The notes under the pieces were generated by a model. That model saw only the letters and a program-made list of their open reading frames with translations. It did not search any database and was not told where the DNA came from. The translations under genes were made by a program, and so were the position numbers. 64,000 bases of DNA from Lentzea alba. GTDB lineage: Bacteria > Actinomycetota > Actinomycetes > Mycobacteriales > Pseudonocardiaceae. The stretch spans positions 761,450 to 825,449 of the forward strand of contig NZ_JAAMPJ010000002.1 of NCBI RefSeq assembly GCF_011067745.1, read 5' to 3'. Below are positions 10,488-20,560 of the stretch, piece after piece (the stretch's first letter is position 1; every line of letters starts with the position of its first letter).

Positions 10488-11488
10488 CTCGTCCTGATGC
10501 GCGGGTCGATGAGCGCGTACGAGAGGTCGACCAGCAGGTTGACCACGACGTAGACGATCGTGGCCATGATGATCAACAGCAGTAGCACCGGGTAGTCACG
10601 GCGTTCGAACCCGATGGCGAGCGCCTGCCCGACACCGGCGAACGAGAACACCTTCTCGGTGAGCACGGCGCCGGAGAGCAGCGCACCGGTCTGCAGGCCG
10701 ATCGTCGTGACGACCGGCAGCATCGCGTTGCGCAGCACGTGCCGGCGGCGGATCACCGGTGCGGTGAGGCCCTTGGCCTCGGCGGTGCGCACGAAGTCCT
10801 CGTCGAGCACGTCGAGCACGGCCGCGCGGGTGATCCGGAAGATCACCGCGAACGGGATCGTGGCGAGCGCGATCGCGGGCAGGATCAGGTGTTCCAGTGC
10901 GTTCAGCGTCGCGTCGAACTCGCCGGTGATGAGACCGTCGAGGGTGAAGAACCCGGTGACGCGGGTGGCGTCGATCGCGTCCTGCCGGCCCTGCGAGGGC
11001 AGGCCGAGACTGGATGACGCCACGTCCTTGAGCAGGTAGGCCAGGAAGAACACCGGCACTGCCACACCGATCAGCGAGCCGACGACGCTGAGGTTGTCGA
11101 ACCAGCCGCCGCGACGCTTCGCGGCGAGATATCCGAGCGGGACGCCGACCGCGATCGCGATCACGATCGCGAAGAAGCTGAGTTCGATCGTCGCGGGGAA
11201 CCGCTGGAGGAAGATGTCGAGCGCCGAGTCACCGGGCTGAACACCGGTGGAGACGCCGAAGTCACCGGTCGCGGCGCGACCGAGGAACTTGAAGTACTGA
11301 ACAAAAATCGGCTGATCGAGGCCGAGTTGCTTGGTGAGGGCTTCGCGCGACTCCGGCGTAGCGCGTTCTCCCAGGAGGGCCGAAACCGGCCCTCCTGGGA
11401 GAAGTCGCAACCACGCGAAGAGCAACATCGAGAGCACCAGCACCACGCCGACCAGCTGAATCAGCCGTCGAATCGTGTAGCGGAGCAC
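10484..11488 (-). CDS. peptide ABC transporter permease (OppB-type)
   Basis: The 334-residue inner-membrane permease has the typical OppB/DppB start (MLRYTIRRLIQLVGVVLVLS), six spans, and the EAA loop (TAEAKGLTAPVIRRRHVLRN). About 85-120 bases into the gene the frame contains a perfect 17-bp inverted repeat (11366-11403), listed separately. The 43-bp gap to the substrate-binding protein gene leaves no room for an independent promoter of usual size. Confidence 0.93.
   Translation of the reverse strand: MLRYTIRRLIQLVGVVLVLSMLLFAWLRLLPGGPVSALLGERATPESREALTKQLGLDQPIFVQYFKFLGRAATGDFGVSTGVQPGDSALDIFLQRFPATIELSFFAIVIAIAVGVPLGYLAAKRRGGWFDNLSVVGSLIGVAVPVFFLAYLLKDVASSSLGLPSQGRQDAIDATRVTGFFTLDGLITGEFDATLNALEHLILPAIALATIPFAVIFRITRAAVLDVLDEDFVRTAEAKGLTAPVIRRRHVLRNAMLPVVTTIGLQTGALLSGAVLTEKVFSFAGVGQALAIGFERRDYPVLLLLIIMATIVYVVVNLLVDLSYALIDPRIRTR
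11366..11403. repeat. perfect 17-bp inverted repeat inside the oppB-type gene
   Basis: TTCTCCCAGGAGGGCC (11366-11381) is exactly repeated in reverse complement at 11388-11403. One more G-C pair closes a 4-base loop. It lies in codons for LPGGPVSALLGER, so both arms are translated. Each arm contains AGGAGG. Confidence 0.85.
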
Positions 11489-11531
11489 TTGAGCTACCCC
11501 GTTGTTCTCTTGTGGTGGGAGCTAGTCCAGC

Positions 11532-13211
11532 TCAGCCCTTGGAGGCCGGGCCGAACTTCTCGTCGGTCAACGGGCTCGGGACGACACCCTTGATGTCCGA
11601 CTTCAACACCAGAGCGGGCGGGGAGTGCGAGATCGGGATCGCGGGCAGGTACTGCTCCATGATCTGCTTGTTGATCTCTTCGTACTGCTTGGTGCGCTTG
11701 CCCTCGTCGGGCTCGGAGTTGGCCTTGGCCAGGGCGTCCGCGAGGGTCTTGCCCCACGGCGACACACCGGTGTTGAAGCGGTTGTCGGTGCGGCCGAAGA
11801 ACGTGCCGACCCAGTTGTGCGCGGTGCCGTTGTCACCGGTCCAGCCGAGCAGGAACAGGTCCGGGATGCCCTGGTCAACCTCGGTCAGGTAGCCACCGTT
11901 CCACGGCTTCGTGGTGACCTCGATCTTGATGCCGGCGGCCTGCAGGTCACCGGAGATCGCGCCGAACAGGTCCTTCGGGGACGGCATGTACGGACGCGTG
12001 ACCTCGGACGGCCAGTAGAACTTCAGCGTCAGGTCGGAGGCACCGGCCTCGGCCAGCAGCGACTTGGCCTTGGCGGCGTCGTAGCCGACGGCCTTGATGT
12101 CCTTGTTGTAGCCGTTGACGGTGTCCGGCATGAACTGCGTCGCGACCTTGGCGCCCTCGGGCAGCTGCGACTTGACCAGCTGCTCGCGGTTGATCGCGTA
12201 CATCAGGGCCTGGCGAACCTTGAGGTCGGCGAGCTTCGGGTTGTTCTTCTGGTTGATGCCCAGGTAGAACACGTTGAACGCCGGACGGATCGCGACGTTG
12301 AAGCCGTCGGTCTTCAGACCGGCCCAGTCCGCCGCGTTCGGCAGGTCGTAGCCGTCGATGTCGCCGGCCTTGAGCGCCTGCTTCCGGGCGGTCTCGTCCG
12401 GGATGATCTTGAAGACGATCTTGTCCAGCTTGGCCTTGGTGCCGTGGTAGGCGTCGTTCTTCACGAGCTCCACGGTGTTGTTGGCCTTGTCGTACTTGCC
12501 GAACTTGAACGGGCCCGTGCCGGTCGGGTGCTCGTTCGCGTAGGCCGGGTAGGTGAACGCGTCACCAGCCGCCACGACGTTGTCCGCGTCGTACTGCTTC
12601 AACGCGGTCGGGCTCGAGATCGAGAACGACGTGAAGCCGAGGACCGACGGGAACTGCGAGGTGACCTCGTTCAGCTCGATGACCGCGGTCTTGGCGTCCT
12701 TGGCCGTGCAGGCCTTGTACAGCGAGGGCTTGTCCGGCGTGGTCTTGAACCCGCCGAAGTTGTCCAGCCAGTACTGCGAGACGGCGTCGGACTGGCCGGC
12801 GCCCTTCTGGTTGTACCAGCGCTCGAAGTTGAAGCAGACGGCCTCGGCGTTGAAGTCCGAGCCGTCGTGGAACTTCACGCCCTCCTTGAGAGTGAAGGTC
12901 CACGTCTTGCCGTCGGCGCTCGACTCGTACTTGGTGGCCAGCGCGGGCTCGACCTCGGCGGTACCCGGCTTGAAGCCGACCAGGCCTTCGTACATCTGAC
13001 GAGCGACCCGGAAGGTCTCGCCGTCAGTCGCGTAGAACGGGTCGAAGAGCTTCGGCGCGCCGGCGGCACCGAAGGTCAGCGTGCCGCCTTCCTTGCCGCC
13101 ACCACCAGAGTCGCGCTGGGATTGCGCGCAACCGGACAGGGCCAGCGCGCTGACGCTGAGGAAGCCGATCGCGGCAACCCAACGGCGGCGAGCCGTTACT
13201 GAGTGGACCAT
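11532..13211 (-). CDS. peptide ABC transporter substrate-binding lipoprotein (OppA/SBP_bac_5)
   Basis: The 559-residue lipoprotein binds the imported solute outside the membrane. The start is taken at ATG 13211 (MVHSVTARRR), preceded by an AAGGGG site; the frame stays open to 13274 but lacks a signal there. The signal peptide ends in a lipobox (ALALSGC). The mature part begins GGTLTFGAAG and has the SBP_bac_5 features (YEGLVGFKPG, WTFTLKEGVKFHDG, RQALMYAINREQLV). As first gene of the operon it probably gives the most abundant product. Ligand unknown. Confidence 0.92.
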   Translation of the reverse strand: MVHSVTARRRWVAAIGFLSVSALALSGCAQSQRDSGGGGKEGGTLTFGAAGAPKLFDPFYATDGETFRVARQMYEGLVGFKPGTAEVEPALATKYESSADGKTWTFTLKEGVKFHDGSDFNAEAVCFNFERWYNQKGAGQSDAVSQYWLDNFGGFKTTPDKPSLYKACTAKDAKTAVIELNEVTSQFPSVLGFTSFSISSPTALKQYDADNVVAAGDAFTYPAYANEHPTGTGPFKFGKYDKANNTVELVKNDAYHGTKAKLDKIVFKIIPDETARKQALKAGDIDGYDLPNAADWAGLKTDGFNVAIRPAFNVFYLGINQKNNPKLADLKVRQALMYAINREQLVKSQLPEGAKVATQFMPDTVNGYNKDIKAVGYDAAKAKSLLAEAGASDLTLKFYWPSEVTRPYMPSPKDLFGAISGDLQAAGIKIEVTTKPWNGGYLTEVDQGIPDLFLLGWTGDNGTAHNWVGTFFGRTDNRFNTGVSPWGKTLADALAKANSEPDEGKRTKQYEEINKQIMEQYLPAIPISHSPPALVLKSDIKGVVPSPLTDEKFGPASKG

Positions 13212-13427
13212 CAAACACCCCTTGGACAATCCGCACATCTCACGGTGTGGTCGCCGACCATAACCGTTGTACATACCCCCTCCGGGGCTACTCAGGTCAC
13301 GATCCGGCCACTAGACCAGGCATTCTGATACGTCTGGCGCACGTTCGCTGACCCAACGTGAGCACCACGGATACGTCGAACGCTCTCCTAGGCTGTAGAA
13401 ACAACAACGACACGCGGAGGAGGTCGC

Positions 13428-16400
13428 ATGAGCAGGCAGGTCGAGTTCCGCGTGCTCGGCCCCCTCCAGGTCCTCCTCGACTCCGAACCACTGCTGGTCC
13501 GGGCGGGCCGTCAGCGGGCGCTGCTGGTGTCGTTGTTGCTGCGTGCGGGCACTTCGGTGTCCGTGGACGAGCTCGCCGGGAACGTGTGGGGCGAAGATCC
13601 GCCGGCCCGCGCTCGCGCCACGTTGCAGACCTATGTGATGCGTCTCAGACAGCTGCTCGGGCCGTCGGTGCCCATCCGGACCGTCCCGGACGGCTATTTG
13701 ATCGACGTCGACGAGAAGACCATCGACCTGATGCGCTTCGAGCCGTTGATCGACCAGGGCGAGCAGGAGCGCGCCGCCGGCAACCTGCAGGCCGCCTCGG
13801 CCGCGTTCGCCGCCGCTCTCGGGCTCTGGCGGGGTCCGGCGCTGGTCGACGTGCCGTCGGAGATCCTGCACCGCGACGAGGTGCCGCGGCTGAACGAACG
13901 CCGCCTGCACGTGCTGGAGCGCCGGGTCGAGGTCGATCTCGAACTGGGCCGGCACGGCGAGCTTGTGGCCGAGCTGTCGCGGCTGACCAGCGAACATCCG
14001 TTGCGCGAGCGGTTCTGGGCGCAGCTGATGGTGGCGCTGTACCGGTCCGGCCGCCAAAGCGAGGCACTGGCCGCCTACCAGCGGGTTTCCCGTCTGCTGG
14101 GCGAGGAGCTGGGCATCGATCCCGGCGACGAGCTGCGGCGTGTGCACAGCCAGGTGCTGTCCGGGTCGATCGACGCGGTGGCCGCCGCGTCGGCCGGCGT
14201 GCCCGTGGTGGCCGCGAAGCCCGAGCGGGTCGTGCCGTCCCAGCTGCCCGCGGACATCCCCGACTTCGTGGGTCGCGACGAGGCCGTGTCGCTGATCATC
14301 GCCCTGCTGCGGACCGCGCAGGGCGTGCCGGTCGTGACGCTGGCCGGGCCGCCGGGGGTGGGCAAGACGGCCCTGGCCGTGCACGCGGCGCACCGGATGC
14401 GCGCGGACTTCCCGGACGGTCAGCTGTACGTGAACCTGCGCGGATACGCCCCCGGCCCGCCGTTGAGCGCCGTCGACGTGCTGCCGCGGTTCCTGCGCGC
14501 GCTGGGGACCGAACCGGACCAGGTGCCGCTCGACCAGGACGAGCAGGAGGCGATGTTCCGGTCGACGCTGACCGGCCAGCGCGTGTTGCTGCTGCTCGAC
14601 AACGCGTCGTCCGCCGAGCAGATCCGGCCGCTGCTGCCGGGTTCTCCGGGATGCGCGGTGCTGGTGACCTCCCGCGACACGTTGCGCGGCCTCGCGGTCT
14701 CGCACGCAGCGTCGAACGTGCGGTTGGACGTGCTCGACTGGCACGAGACGAAGTCGTTGCTGGCGGGTATTTTGGGTGCGGACGAGGTCGAGTCCCAAGA
14801 GGACGCCGCGCTGGAGCTGGCGGCGTTGTGCGCGCACTTGCCATTGGCTTTGCGTATCGCAGCCGCGAACCTCGTGTCGCGTCCGGAACTGTCCATCGCG
14901 GACTACGTGGAGGAGTTGCGGGCGGGCAACCGGCTGGCCGCGCTGGCGGTCGAAGGCGACGAACGGGTCGCGGTGCACGCGGCGTTCGACCTGTCCTACA
15001 CGGCCCTGAAGCCCGAGCTGGCGCAGATGTTCCGGCTGCTTTCTTTGGTGCCCGGCACCGACTTCACGCCCGAGATGGCCGCGGCGCTGTCGGGGCTGAC
15101 CACTCAGGACGCTCGCCGCCGGCTCGACCGGCTGGCCACCGCGAACCTGATCGCGAACCACGCGCCGTCCCGCTACCAGTTCCACGACCTGCTGCGCGAC
15201 TACGCGGCCGAGCGCCTGGCGTTCGAGGAGGGCCGCGCGGACTCGCGGCTCGCGTTGCGGCGACTGGTGGACTGGGCGGTGCGCTCGGTCGACAACGCCA
15301 CCTCGGCGATGAAGTCGACGCTGTTCCGCTTCCCGCGCCCCGCGCCGTTGGACAGCGTGGTGCCGCGCACGTTCAGCACGTCGACCGAGGCGTTGACCTG
15401 GCTGGACGTCGAGCGCGCCAACCTGGTGGCGCTGGTGGCGCACTCCGTGGAGCGCGACCCCGAGAACTCGCCGTGGCAGCTCGCCGACGCCCTGCGCGGC
15501 TACTTCTACACGCAGGGCCTGACCGCCGAGTGGCGCGAGACCGCGAAGGCGGGACTGCTGGGCGCTCGCGCGCCGCGTGACGAACTCGGCCAGCTCGCGA
15601 TGCTGTCGTCGCTGGGCACGCTGTACTGGGTGACGGGCCAGCACCGCAACGCCCTGGGCTACTACCAGCAGGCCATCGCCCTGCAGGAGCACATCGACCT
15701 GCCCGAGGCCGAGGCCGCCGTGCTGTCCAACGCCGGCAGCGTCTACATCGACCTCGGCGAACTCGAACACGCCGCCGACCACCTCGAACGCGCCCTGGTG
15801 ATCGCCCGCCGGGTCAACGCGACCCAGGTGCTCGCCAACGCCCTGTTCAACCTCGGCGGCGTCTACATGCAGCTGGGCCAGCTCGACCGCGCCGCGACGA
15901 CGTTCGAGGAAGCCCTGGAAGTCGGCACGCGCCTCGACTCGTGGATCAGCCAGGCGAACTCGATGCGCGCCCTCGGCGAGGTGCACGCGGCGCGCGGCAC
16001 GCCGGACCTCGGCGCCTCCTACTTCGCGCGGGCCAGCGAGCTGTACGAACGTGCGGCCGCCCGCAACTTCGGCCACACCATGCACGAGGGCATGGCCATT
16101 ACGCTGATCATGCGCGGCCGCTACGACGAGGCCGCGGTCGAGGCTTCTGCGGCGATGCAGATCGCGCAGGACCTGGAGAACGCCAAGAGCGTCTGCGACG
16201 CGCAGAACCTGCTCGGCCGGGCTTTGGAGGGCGCTCGCCGGTTCGAAGAAGCGGTGGAGCAGTTCTCGGCGGCGCTCGCGATCGCGGTGGAGACCGGTTA
16301 CTCGTGGGGCGTCTGCTCCGCTCGCCGCGGGCTGGCGTCGGCGTACCGCGGCGTGGGTCGCTACGAGGACGCGCTGTCGATGGCGACCTCGGCGCTCGTC

Positions 16401-16706
16401 GAGGCTGGTCGGTCGCAGTTCCGGCTCGCCGAGATGGAGGTGCTGCTCGTGCTCGGGCGCATCCACCTCGACACCCTCGATGCCCACGGTGCTTTGGAAT
16501 GCGCTCAGCGCGCGGCTTCCGTCGGCTCGGACTCCGGGCACCGCTGGGTGTTCGGGCGTGCTCTGCAGTTGGCCGGCGACGCTTCCGCCGCGTTGGGTGA
16601 CGTGGATTCGGCTCGGGAGTACTGGGCTTCGTCGCTCGAGGTGTTCAGCGAGATCGGCACGCCCGAGGCCGGGGTGGTCCGGGCTCAGCTCGAGGTGACA
16701 ACGTAG
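13428..16706 (+). CDS. AfsR/SARP family regulator with NB-ARC and TPR domains
   Basis: The 1092-residue cytoplasmic regulator has a winged-helix OmpR-type DNA-binding domain at about 1-95 (FRVLGPLQVLLDSEPLLV), a BTAD domain at about 100-250 (ALWRGPALVDVP, LGEELGIDPGDELRRVHSQV), an NB-ARC/STAND ATPase with Walker A GPPGVGKTALAV near 305 and LLLLDNASSAEQI near 390, then TPR repeats from about 700 to 1080. Such proteins bind direct repeats upstream of target genes and usually activate secondary metabolism or cell-wide responses. No biosynthetic cluster is nearby. It is divergent from the peptide-importer operon across 216 bp, so that operon is a possible target. A GGAGG site precedes the ATG. 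Confidence 0.92.
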   Translation: MSRQVEFRVLGPLQVLLDSEPLLVRAGRQRALLVSLLLRAGTSVSVDELAGNVWGEDPPARARATLQTYVMRLRQLLGPSVPIRTVPDGYLIDVDEKTIDLMRFEPLIDQGEQERAAGNLQAASAAFAAALGLWRGPALVDVPSEILHRDEVPRLNERRLHVLERRVEVDLELGRHGELVAELSRLTSEHPLRERFWAQLMVALYRSGRQSEALAAYQRVSRLLGEELGIDPGDELRRVHSQVLSGSIDAVAAASAGVPVVAAKPERVVPSQLPADIPDFVGRDEAVSLIIALLRTAQGVPVVTLAGPPGVGKTALAVHAAHRMRADFPDGQLYVNLRGYAPGPPLSAVDVLPRFLRALGTEPDQVPLDQDEQEAMFRSTLTGQRVLLLLDNASSAEQIRPLLPGSPGCAVLVTSRDTLRGLAVSHAASNVRLDVLDWHETKSLLAGILGADEVESQEDAALELAALCAHLPLALRIAAANLVSRPELSIADYVEELRAGNRLAALAVEGDERVAVHAAFDLSYTALKPELAQMFRLLSLVPGTDFTPEMAAALSGLTTQDARRRLDRLATANLIANHAPSRYQFHDLLRDYAAERLAFEEGRADSRLALRRLVDWAVRSVDNATSAMKSTLFRFPRPAPLDSVVPRTFSTSTEALTWLDVERANLVALVAHSVERDPENSPWQLADALRGYFYTQGLTAEWRETAKAGLLGARAPRDELGQLAMLSSLGTLYWVTGQHRNALGYYQQAIALQEHIDLPEAEAAVLSNAGSVYIDLGELEHAADHLERALVIARRVNATQVLANALFNLGGVYMQLGQLDRAATTFEEALEVGTRLDSWISQANSMRALGEVHAARGTPDLGASYFARASELYERAAARNFGHTMHEGMAITLIMRGRYDEAAVEASAAMQIAQDLENAKSVCDAQNLLGRALEGARRFEEAVEQFSAALAIAVETGYSWGVCSARRGLASAYRGVGRYEDALSMATSALVEAGRSQFRLAEMEVLLVLGRIHLDTLDAHGALECAQRAASVGSDSGHRWVFGRALQLAGDASAALGDVDSAREYWASSLEVFSEIGTPEAGVVRAQLEVTT

Positions 16707-17203
16707 TCGGCTCTGGCCTTGGTCTCGTCGACCGCGAACCAGCCTCTTTCGTATTGCTGCCAACGGATGAAGTGCTGTCGCTGGCTTTCGCCGTCCCGCT
16801 GGACCGCGCGTTCGAGTCTCGTTGCTTCGTCGCCGTGGTCGACGAAGATGGTGAGGCTGGTGCGGGTGTTCGCTTTCCTGGCTGAGGAAAAACCCTCCAG
16901 GATGATCGTCCCTTGTGGACGGATTTCTACTTCGTCACCTTGGTCTGGGCACGGAAAGCCTTGGGACCAGTCGGTTTTCCGGTACCTGCCGGGTTTGCCG
17001 TCGGCTACCTGGTCGAGGGCTTGGACGAGTCTTGGCCACCATTTGGTCGTGGGGTCGCTCCACGTGGCGAAGTGGTCGGTGCTGATGAGTTGGGCGCCGA
17101 GTTCTGCTGCGAGGTTTTTCGCGAAGGTGGATTTGCCGGCGCCTGACGGACCGTCCACCGCGACCAGGCGGGTGTCGCCCAGTCGCGGTGGAGCGGTGGT
17201 CAC
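16685..17203 (-). CDS. P-loop kinase, uridine/cytidylate kinase-like
   Basis: The 172-residue protein has Walker [14 protein letters not shown] near residue 17, a STDHF motif after it like the acidic substrate loop of uridine kinases, and an arginine-rich lid region ([14 protein letters not shown]). It probably phosphorylates a small molecule or nucleoside; the substrate is not defined. Its ATG overlaps the recR stop as ATGA, so it is translated with recR, and its 3' end overlaps the end of the convergent SARP gene by 22 bp. Confidence 0.75.
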   Translation of the reverse strand: MTTAPPRLGDTRLVAVDGPSGAGKSTFAKNLAAELGAQLISTDHFATWSDPTTKWWPRLVQALDQVADGKPGRYRKTDWSQGFPCPDQGDEVEIRPQGTIILEGFSSARKANTRTSLTIFVDHGDEATRLERAVQRDGESQRQHFIRWQQYERGWFAVDETKARADYVVTSS

Positions 17204-17808
17204 ATGCTTCGGCGACCAGATAGCGCACGTCCCAGCGTCAGTTCGTCCGCGAACTCCAGGTCGCCACCCATCGGCAGGCCGCTGGCCAGCCTGGTGACCG
17301 TGAGGCCGGGGAAGTCCCTGAGCATCCGGACCAGGTAGGTGGCCGTGGCCTCGCCCTCGGTGTTGGGGTCCGTGGCGATGATGACCTCGGAGATGTCGAT
17401 CCCGTTGGTGGCCGTGCCGATGCGGTTGAGCAGCTGCCGGATCCTGAGCTGGTCCGGGCCGACACCGCTCAGCGGATCCAGCGCGCCGCCCAGGACGTGG
17501 TAGCGGCCCTTGAACTCCCTGGTGCGCTCGATCGCCTGGACGTCCTTGGGCTCCTCGACCACGCAGACCAGGGCTAGGTCCCGTTTCGGGTCGCGGCAGA
17601 TGCGGCAGGTGGTCTCCGCACTCACGTTGCCACAGACGTCGCAGAAGACGACGCCTTCCTTGACCTTCTGGAGTGCGTTCTGCAGACGCTCGATGTCCGC
17701 GGGTTCCGTTGCCAGGAGGTGGAAGGCGATTCTTTGGGCGCTCTTCGGGCCGACGCCTGGGAGTCTGCCCAGCTCGTCGATCAGGTCCTGTACTGGGCCC
17801 TCGTACAT
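17200..17808 (-). CDS. recR: recombination mediator RecR
   Basis: RecR, with RecF and RecO, loads RecA on SSB-coated gapped DNA. The 202-residue protein has normal length, an N-terminal helix-hairpin-helix ([17 protein letters not shown]), the zinc finger with C56, C59, C68 and C71, a Toprim domain ([31 protein letters not shown]) and the C-terminal Walker-like [14 protein letters not shown]. It lies in the conserved dnaX-ybaB-recR arrangement. Confidence 0.98.
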   Translation of the reverse strand: MYEGPVQDLIDELGRLPGVGPKSAQRIAFHLLATEPADIERLQNALQKVKEGVVFCDVCGNVSAETTCRICRDPKRDLALVCVVEEPKDVQAIERTREFKGRYHVLGGALDPLSGVGPDQLRIRQLLNRIGTATNGIDISEVIIATDPNTEGEATATYLVRMLRDFPGLTVTRLASGLPMGGDLEFADELTLGRALSGRRSM

Positions 17809-17811
17809 TTG

Positions 17812-18135
17812 TTAGCCGAGCAATCCGCCGAGGCCACCCTGGGCGAGCGGGCCGAGCTTCTGCTCCACCAGCTGCTGGGCCTTGGTGTTGGCGTCCTTGA
17901 TCGCGGCGATGACCAGGTCCTGGAGGGTGTCGACGTCTTCGGGGTCGACGATCTTGGGGTCGATGGCGAGGTTGACCAGCTCGCCGCCGCCGGTGACCGT
18001 GGCGGTGACCAGGCCGTTGCCCGCGTTGCCGGTGACCTGCGTTTCGGCCAGCTGCTGCTGTGCTTCTGCCATCTGCTGCTGCATGTTCTGGGCCTGCTGG
18101 AGCAGGGCCTGCATGTCGAACTGACCGGGTTGCAC
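17812..18135 (-). CDS. YbaB/EbfC family nucleoid-associated protein
   Basis: The 107-residue protein starts at GTG 18135 ([16 protein letters not shown]), which matches the start of actinobacterial homologs and has a GAGAGGA site upstream; the frame is open further but without similarity. The N-terminal coiled coil is rich in Gln ([20 protein letters not shown]) and leads to the conserved [20 protein letters not shown] and [10 protein letters not shown]. The dimer binds DNA without strong sequence preference. Three bases separate it from recR. Confidence 0.93.
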   Translation of the reverse strand: MQPGQFDMQALLQQAQNMQQQMAEAQQQLAETQVTGNAGNGLVTATVTGGGELVNLAIDPKIVDPEDVDTLQDLVIAAIKDANTKAQQLVEQKLGPLAQGGLGGLLG

Positions 18136-18472
18136 CGCTGGTCCTCTCGTGGGTGGGTGGTTGAGGTCCAGGGTACGGGTTTCGACGATTCGGCCTGGGT
18201 GGGGCGCGGTCTTGCGGGTGGTCACCTTGCGAGGAGCGCGTTGCGTTTTGGGACTCGGGGCTCCGCCCCGGACCCCGCCAATCTGATCAAGAACCGGGCC
18301 AGCGCCGCACGTGGGTTGATGGCACGCCTGTTGCTCAGGACGGCTGCGCGTTGCGTTGCTTCTTGCGTTGGTGGGCATGCCAAGAGCGGGCTCGGCTGCG
18401 CCTTCGCGTCGCCTCGCCTCCGGCATTGGGCTTGAGGGGCCGCTTCGCGGGTGGTGCTTGCGGTGGTGCGGG
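18136..18472. other. 337-bp intergenic stretch between dnaX and ybaB
   Basis: No credible gene is visible. It holds a short hairpin CGGGGC-TCC-GCCCCG at 18256-18270, followed by GACCCCG, a palindrome type common between actinobacterial genes. It may stop or protect the dnaX transcript. The ybaB promoter or ribosome-binding site lies at the left end. Confidence 0.6.
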
Positions 18473-20530
18473 TCAGGCTTTTTTGAGCGGGCGGGCGCCC
18501 AGTTCGTCGGCCAGCAGTTTGAGCATCACGGCTTCGGGGTCTTTGGCCTCGGTGATGGTGCTCGGGTCTGCTGGGCGGGCTGCCTCGGCCAGCATTGCCT
18601 CTTCGTCGTCCGGTTCCGGCGGGAGGGGTTCGTCGGGCTCCGGCGGTTCTGGGGGCGGAGGGACGTCGTCTGCCGGTGGGCGTGGGGCTGGGCGTTGGGG
18701 TTCTGGCTTGCGGGCGGGTTGGGCCGGGGCTGCTGCTGCCTGGCTTGGGCGCGTGGGGGCCGGGCGGGCCGCTTTGGTGGGGGTTGGGGCTTGGGTTGTG
18801 GTGCTGGGGGTGCCGTGGGTGCAGCGGACCTGCCAGGTGCCGCCCAGGACTGCGGACAGGGCGTTGGCGATGGCCTCGGTGTTGCGGGGTTCGGCCAGGC
18901 GGCGGGCCAAGGGGGCCGAGGAGTGGGCGATGGTGACGACGTTGCCGTCGACCTCGCTGACCACGGCGTTGGTCAGCATTGCTTCGGTGCTGCGGCTGGA
19001 GTTGCGGACTGCGGCCAGCAGTTCGGACCAGACTCGGCGGACTGCTGCCGCGTCCATGCCGCCGGTTGTGGGGGCGGCGGGTTCCGGGGTCGGGGCGGCA
19101 GAGGGGGCAGCGGCGACCGGGGGTTCTGCGGCGACCGGAGCCGGGCTTGGCGCCGGGGCTGCTGCGGGCGCGGGAGTTGCGGCGGGGGGAGGGGTGGCTG
19201 CCGGGGGCGCAGTTGGTGCTGGGCGGGGTGGTTCTGGTTGCCTCGGCTGCTCGGCGGTTGGCGGTTGCTGGGACCTGCGGGTGAAGACCGGGCCGCCTGC
19301 GGCGGCGGTGTCGCTGCTGATGGCCGGGGCGGGTGCGCCGGGGGCTGCGGGAACTCCGGCCGGCATTGCTACTGGTGGGCGGCGTTCCAGTTGTTCCAGG
19401 CGTTGGAGCAGGGCGGCTTCCGACTGGCTCACTGACGGGAGGAGCATGCGGGAGCAGAGGAGTTCCAGGAGCAGGCGCGGGGCGGTGGCGCCGCGCATGT
19501 CCACCAGGCCCGTGTGGACGATTTCGGCGTAGCGGGTCAGGGCTGCTGGGCCGATGCGTTCTGCCTGGGCGACCATGGTGGCCACCTCGTCGTCCGGGGC
19601 GCTGACCAGGTTGCGCTCGGCGGCGTCGGGGACTGCGCAGAGCAGGACCAGGTCGCGGAGGCGGTCCAGGAGGTCCGAGGCGAAGCGGCGGGGGTCGTGG
19701 CCCGCTTCTACCAGGCGGTCGATGGTGCCGAAGACTGCGGCGCCGTCGCCGGTGGAGAGGCCGTCGACCACGTCGTTGATCAGGGCCGCGTCGGTGACGC
19801 CCAGGAGCGTGATGGCTTGGGTGTACTTGACGCCGTCCGGGCCCGCGCCGGAGAGGAGCTGGTCCATCACCGACTGGGTGTCGCGGGCCGAGCCGCCGCC
19901 CGCGCGGATCACCAGAGGGAAGACCGCGGGTTCTACGGCCACGCCTTCGGCGGCGCAGTTGCGTTCGAGCAGGCTGCGCATCACGCCGGGTGGGATCAGG
20001 CGGAACGGGTAGTGGTGCGTGCGGGAGCGGATGGTCGGGAGGACCTTGTCCGGTTCCGTGGTGGCGAAGATGAAGATCAGGTGGTCCGGCGGCTCTTCCA
20101 CGATCTTCAGCAGGGCGTTGAAGCCCTGCGTGGTGACCATGTGCGCCTCGTCGATGATGAAGACGCGGTACTTGGACTCGGCGGGGGCGTAGAAGGCCTT
20201 GTCGCGGAGTTCGCGCGCGTCTTCGACACCGCCGTGGGAGGCCGCGTCGAGTTCCACCACGTCGACGCTGCCGCTGCCGTTCGGCGCCAGGCCGATGCAA
20301 CTGTTGCACTCGCCGCACGGGTCGGGCGTGGGGCCCTTCACGCAGTTGAGCGAGCGGGCCAGGATGCGGGCCGACGAGGTCTTGCCGCAGCCGCGCGGGC
20401 CGCTGAACAGGTAGGCGTGGTTCACCCGGCCTGCCGACAAGGCGACGCGCAGCGGGTCGGTCACGTGCTCCTGGCCTACGACCTCGGAGAACGTGGCCGG
20501 ACGGTACTTGCGATACAGAGCGAGCGCCAC
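18473..20530 (-). CDS. dnaX: DNA polymerase III subunits gamma/tau
   Basis: The clamp-loader ATPase of the replisome. The start is set at GTG 20530 ([14 protein letters not shown]), the usual N-terminus; an upstream GTG at 20584 would run into the SRP RNA gene. The 685-residue protein has Walker [15 protein letters not shown], a zinc-binding [16 protein letters not shown], Walker B IDEAHMV, the sensor/SRC-like [16 protein letters not shown], then a long Pro/Ala-rich linker (about 390-500) and a C-terminal tau-type domain. I found no clear slippery site for a programmed gamma frameshift. Confidence 0.97.
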   Translation of the reverse strand: MALALYRKYRPATFSEVVGQEHVTDPLRVALSAGRVNHAYLFSGPRGCGKTSSARILARSLNCVKGPTPDPCGECNSCIGLAPNGSGSVDVVELDAASHGGVEDARELRDKAFYAPAESKYRVFIIDEAHMVTTQGFNALLKIVEEPPDHLIFIFATTEPDKVLPTIRSRTHHYPFRLIPPGVMRSLLERNCAAEGVAVEPAVFPLVIRAGGGSARDTQSVMDQLLSGAGPDGVKYTQAITLLGVTDAALINDVVDGLSTGDGAAVFGTIDRLVEAGHDPRRFASDLLDRLRDLVLLCAVPDAAERNLVSAPDDEVATMVAQAERIGPAALTRYAEIVHTGLVDMRGATAPRLLLELLCSRMLLPSVSQSEAALLQRLEQLERRPPVAMPAGVPAAPGAPAPAISSDTAAAGGPVFTRRSQQPPTAEQPRQPEPPRPAPTAPPAATPPPAATPAPAAAPAPSPAPVAAEPPVAAAPSAAPTPEPAAPTTGGMDAAAVRRVWSELLAAVRNSSRSTEAMLTNAVVSEVDGNVVTIAHSSAPLARRLAEPRNTEAIANALSAVLGGTWQVRCTHGTPSTTTQAPTPTKAARPAPTRPSQAAAAPAQPARKPEPQRPAPRPPADDVPPPPEPPEPDEPLPPEPDDEEAMLAEAARPADPSTITEAKDPEAVMLKLLADELGARPLKKA

Positions 20531-20560
20531 GCCCGGAACAGTACCGGTGGACCCCGACAG

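Noticed and set aside
13311..16763. 1150-codon open frame on the minus strand opposite the SARP gene
   Set aside because: It is the complement of a codon-biased high-GC gene; the product is Arg/His/Gln-rich low-complexity sequence without domains.
18256..18270. Small riboswitch in the dnaX-ybaB gap
   Set aside because: Only a short GC palindrome common between actinobacterial genes; no aptamer-like conserved core.
18222..20318. 698-codon minus-strand frame overlapping dnaX
   Set aside because: Arg/Pro-rich product, out of frame with dnaX, which has all the expected domains.
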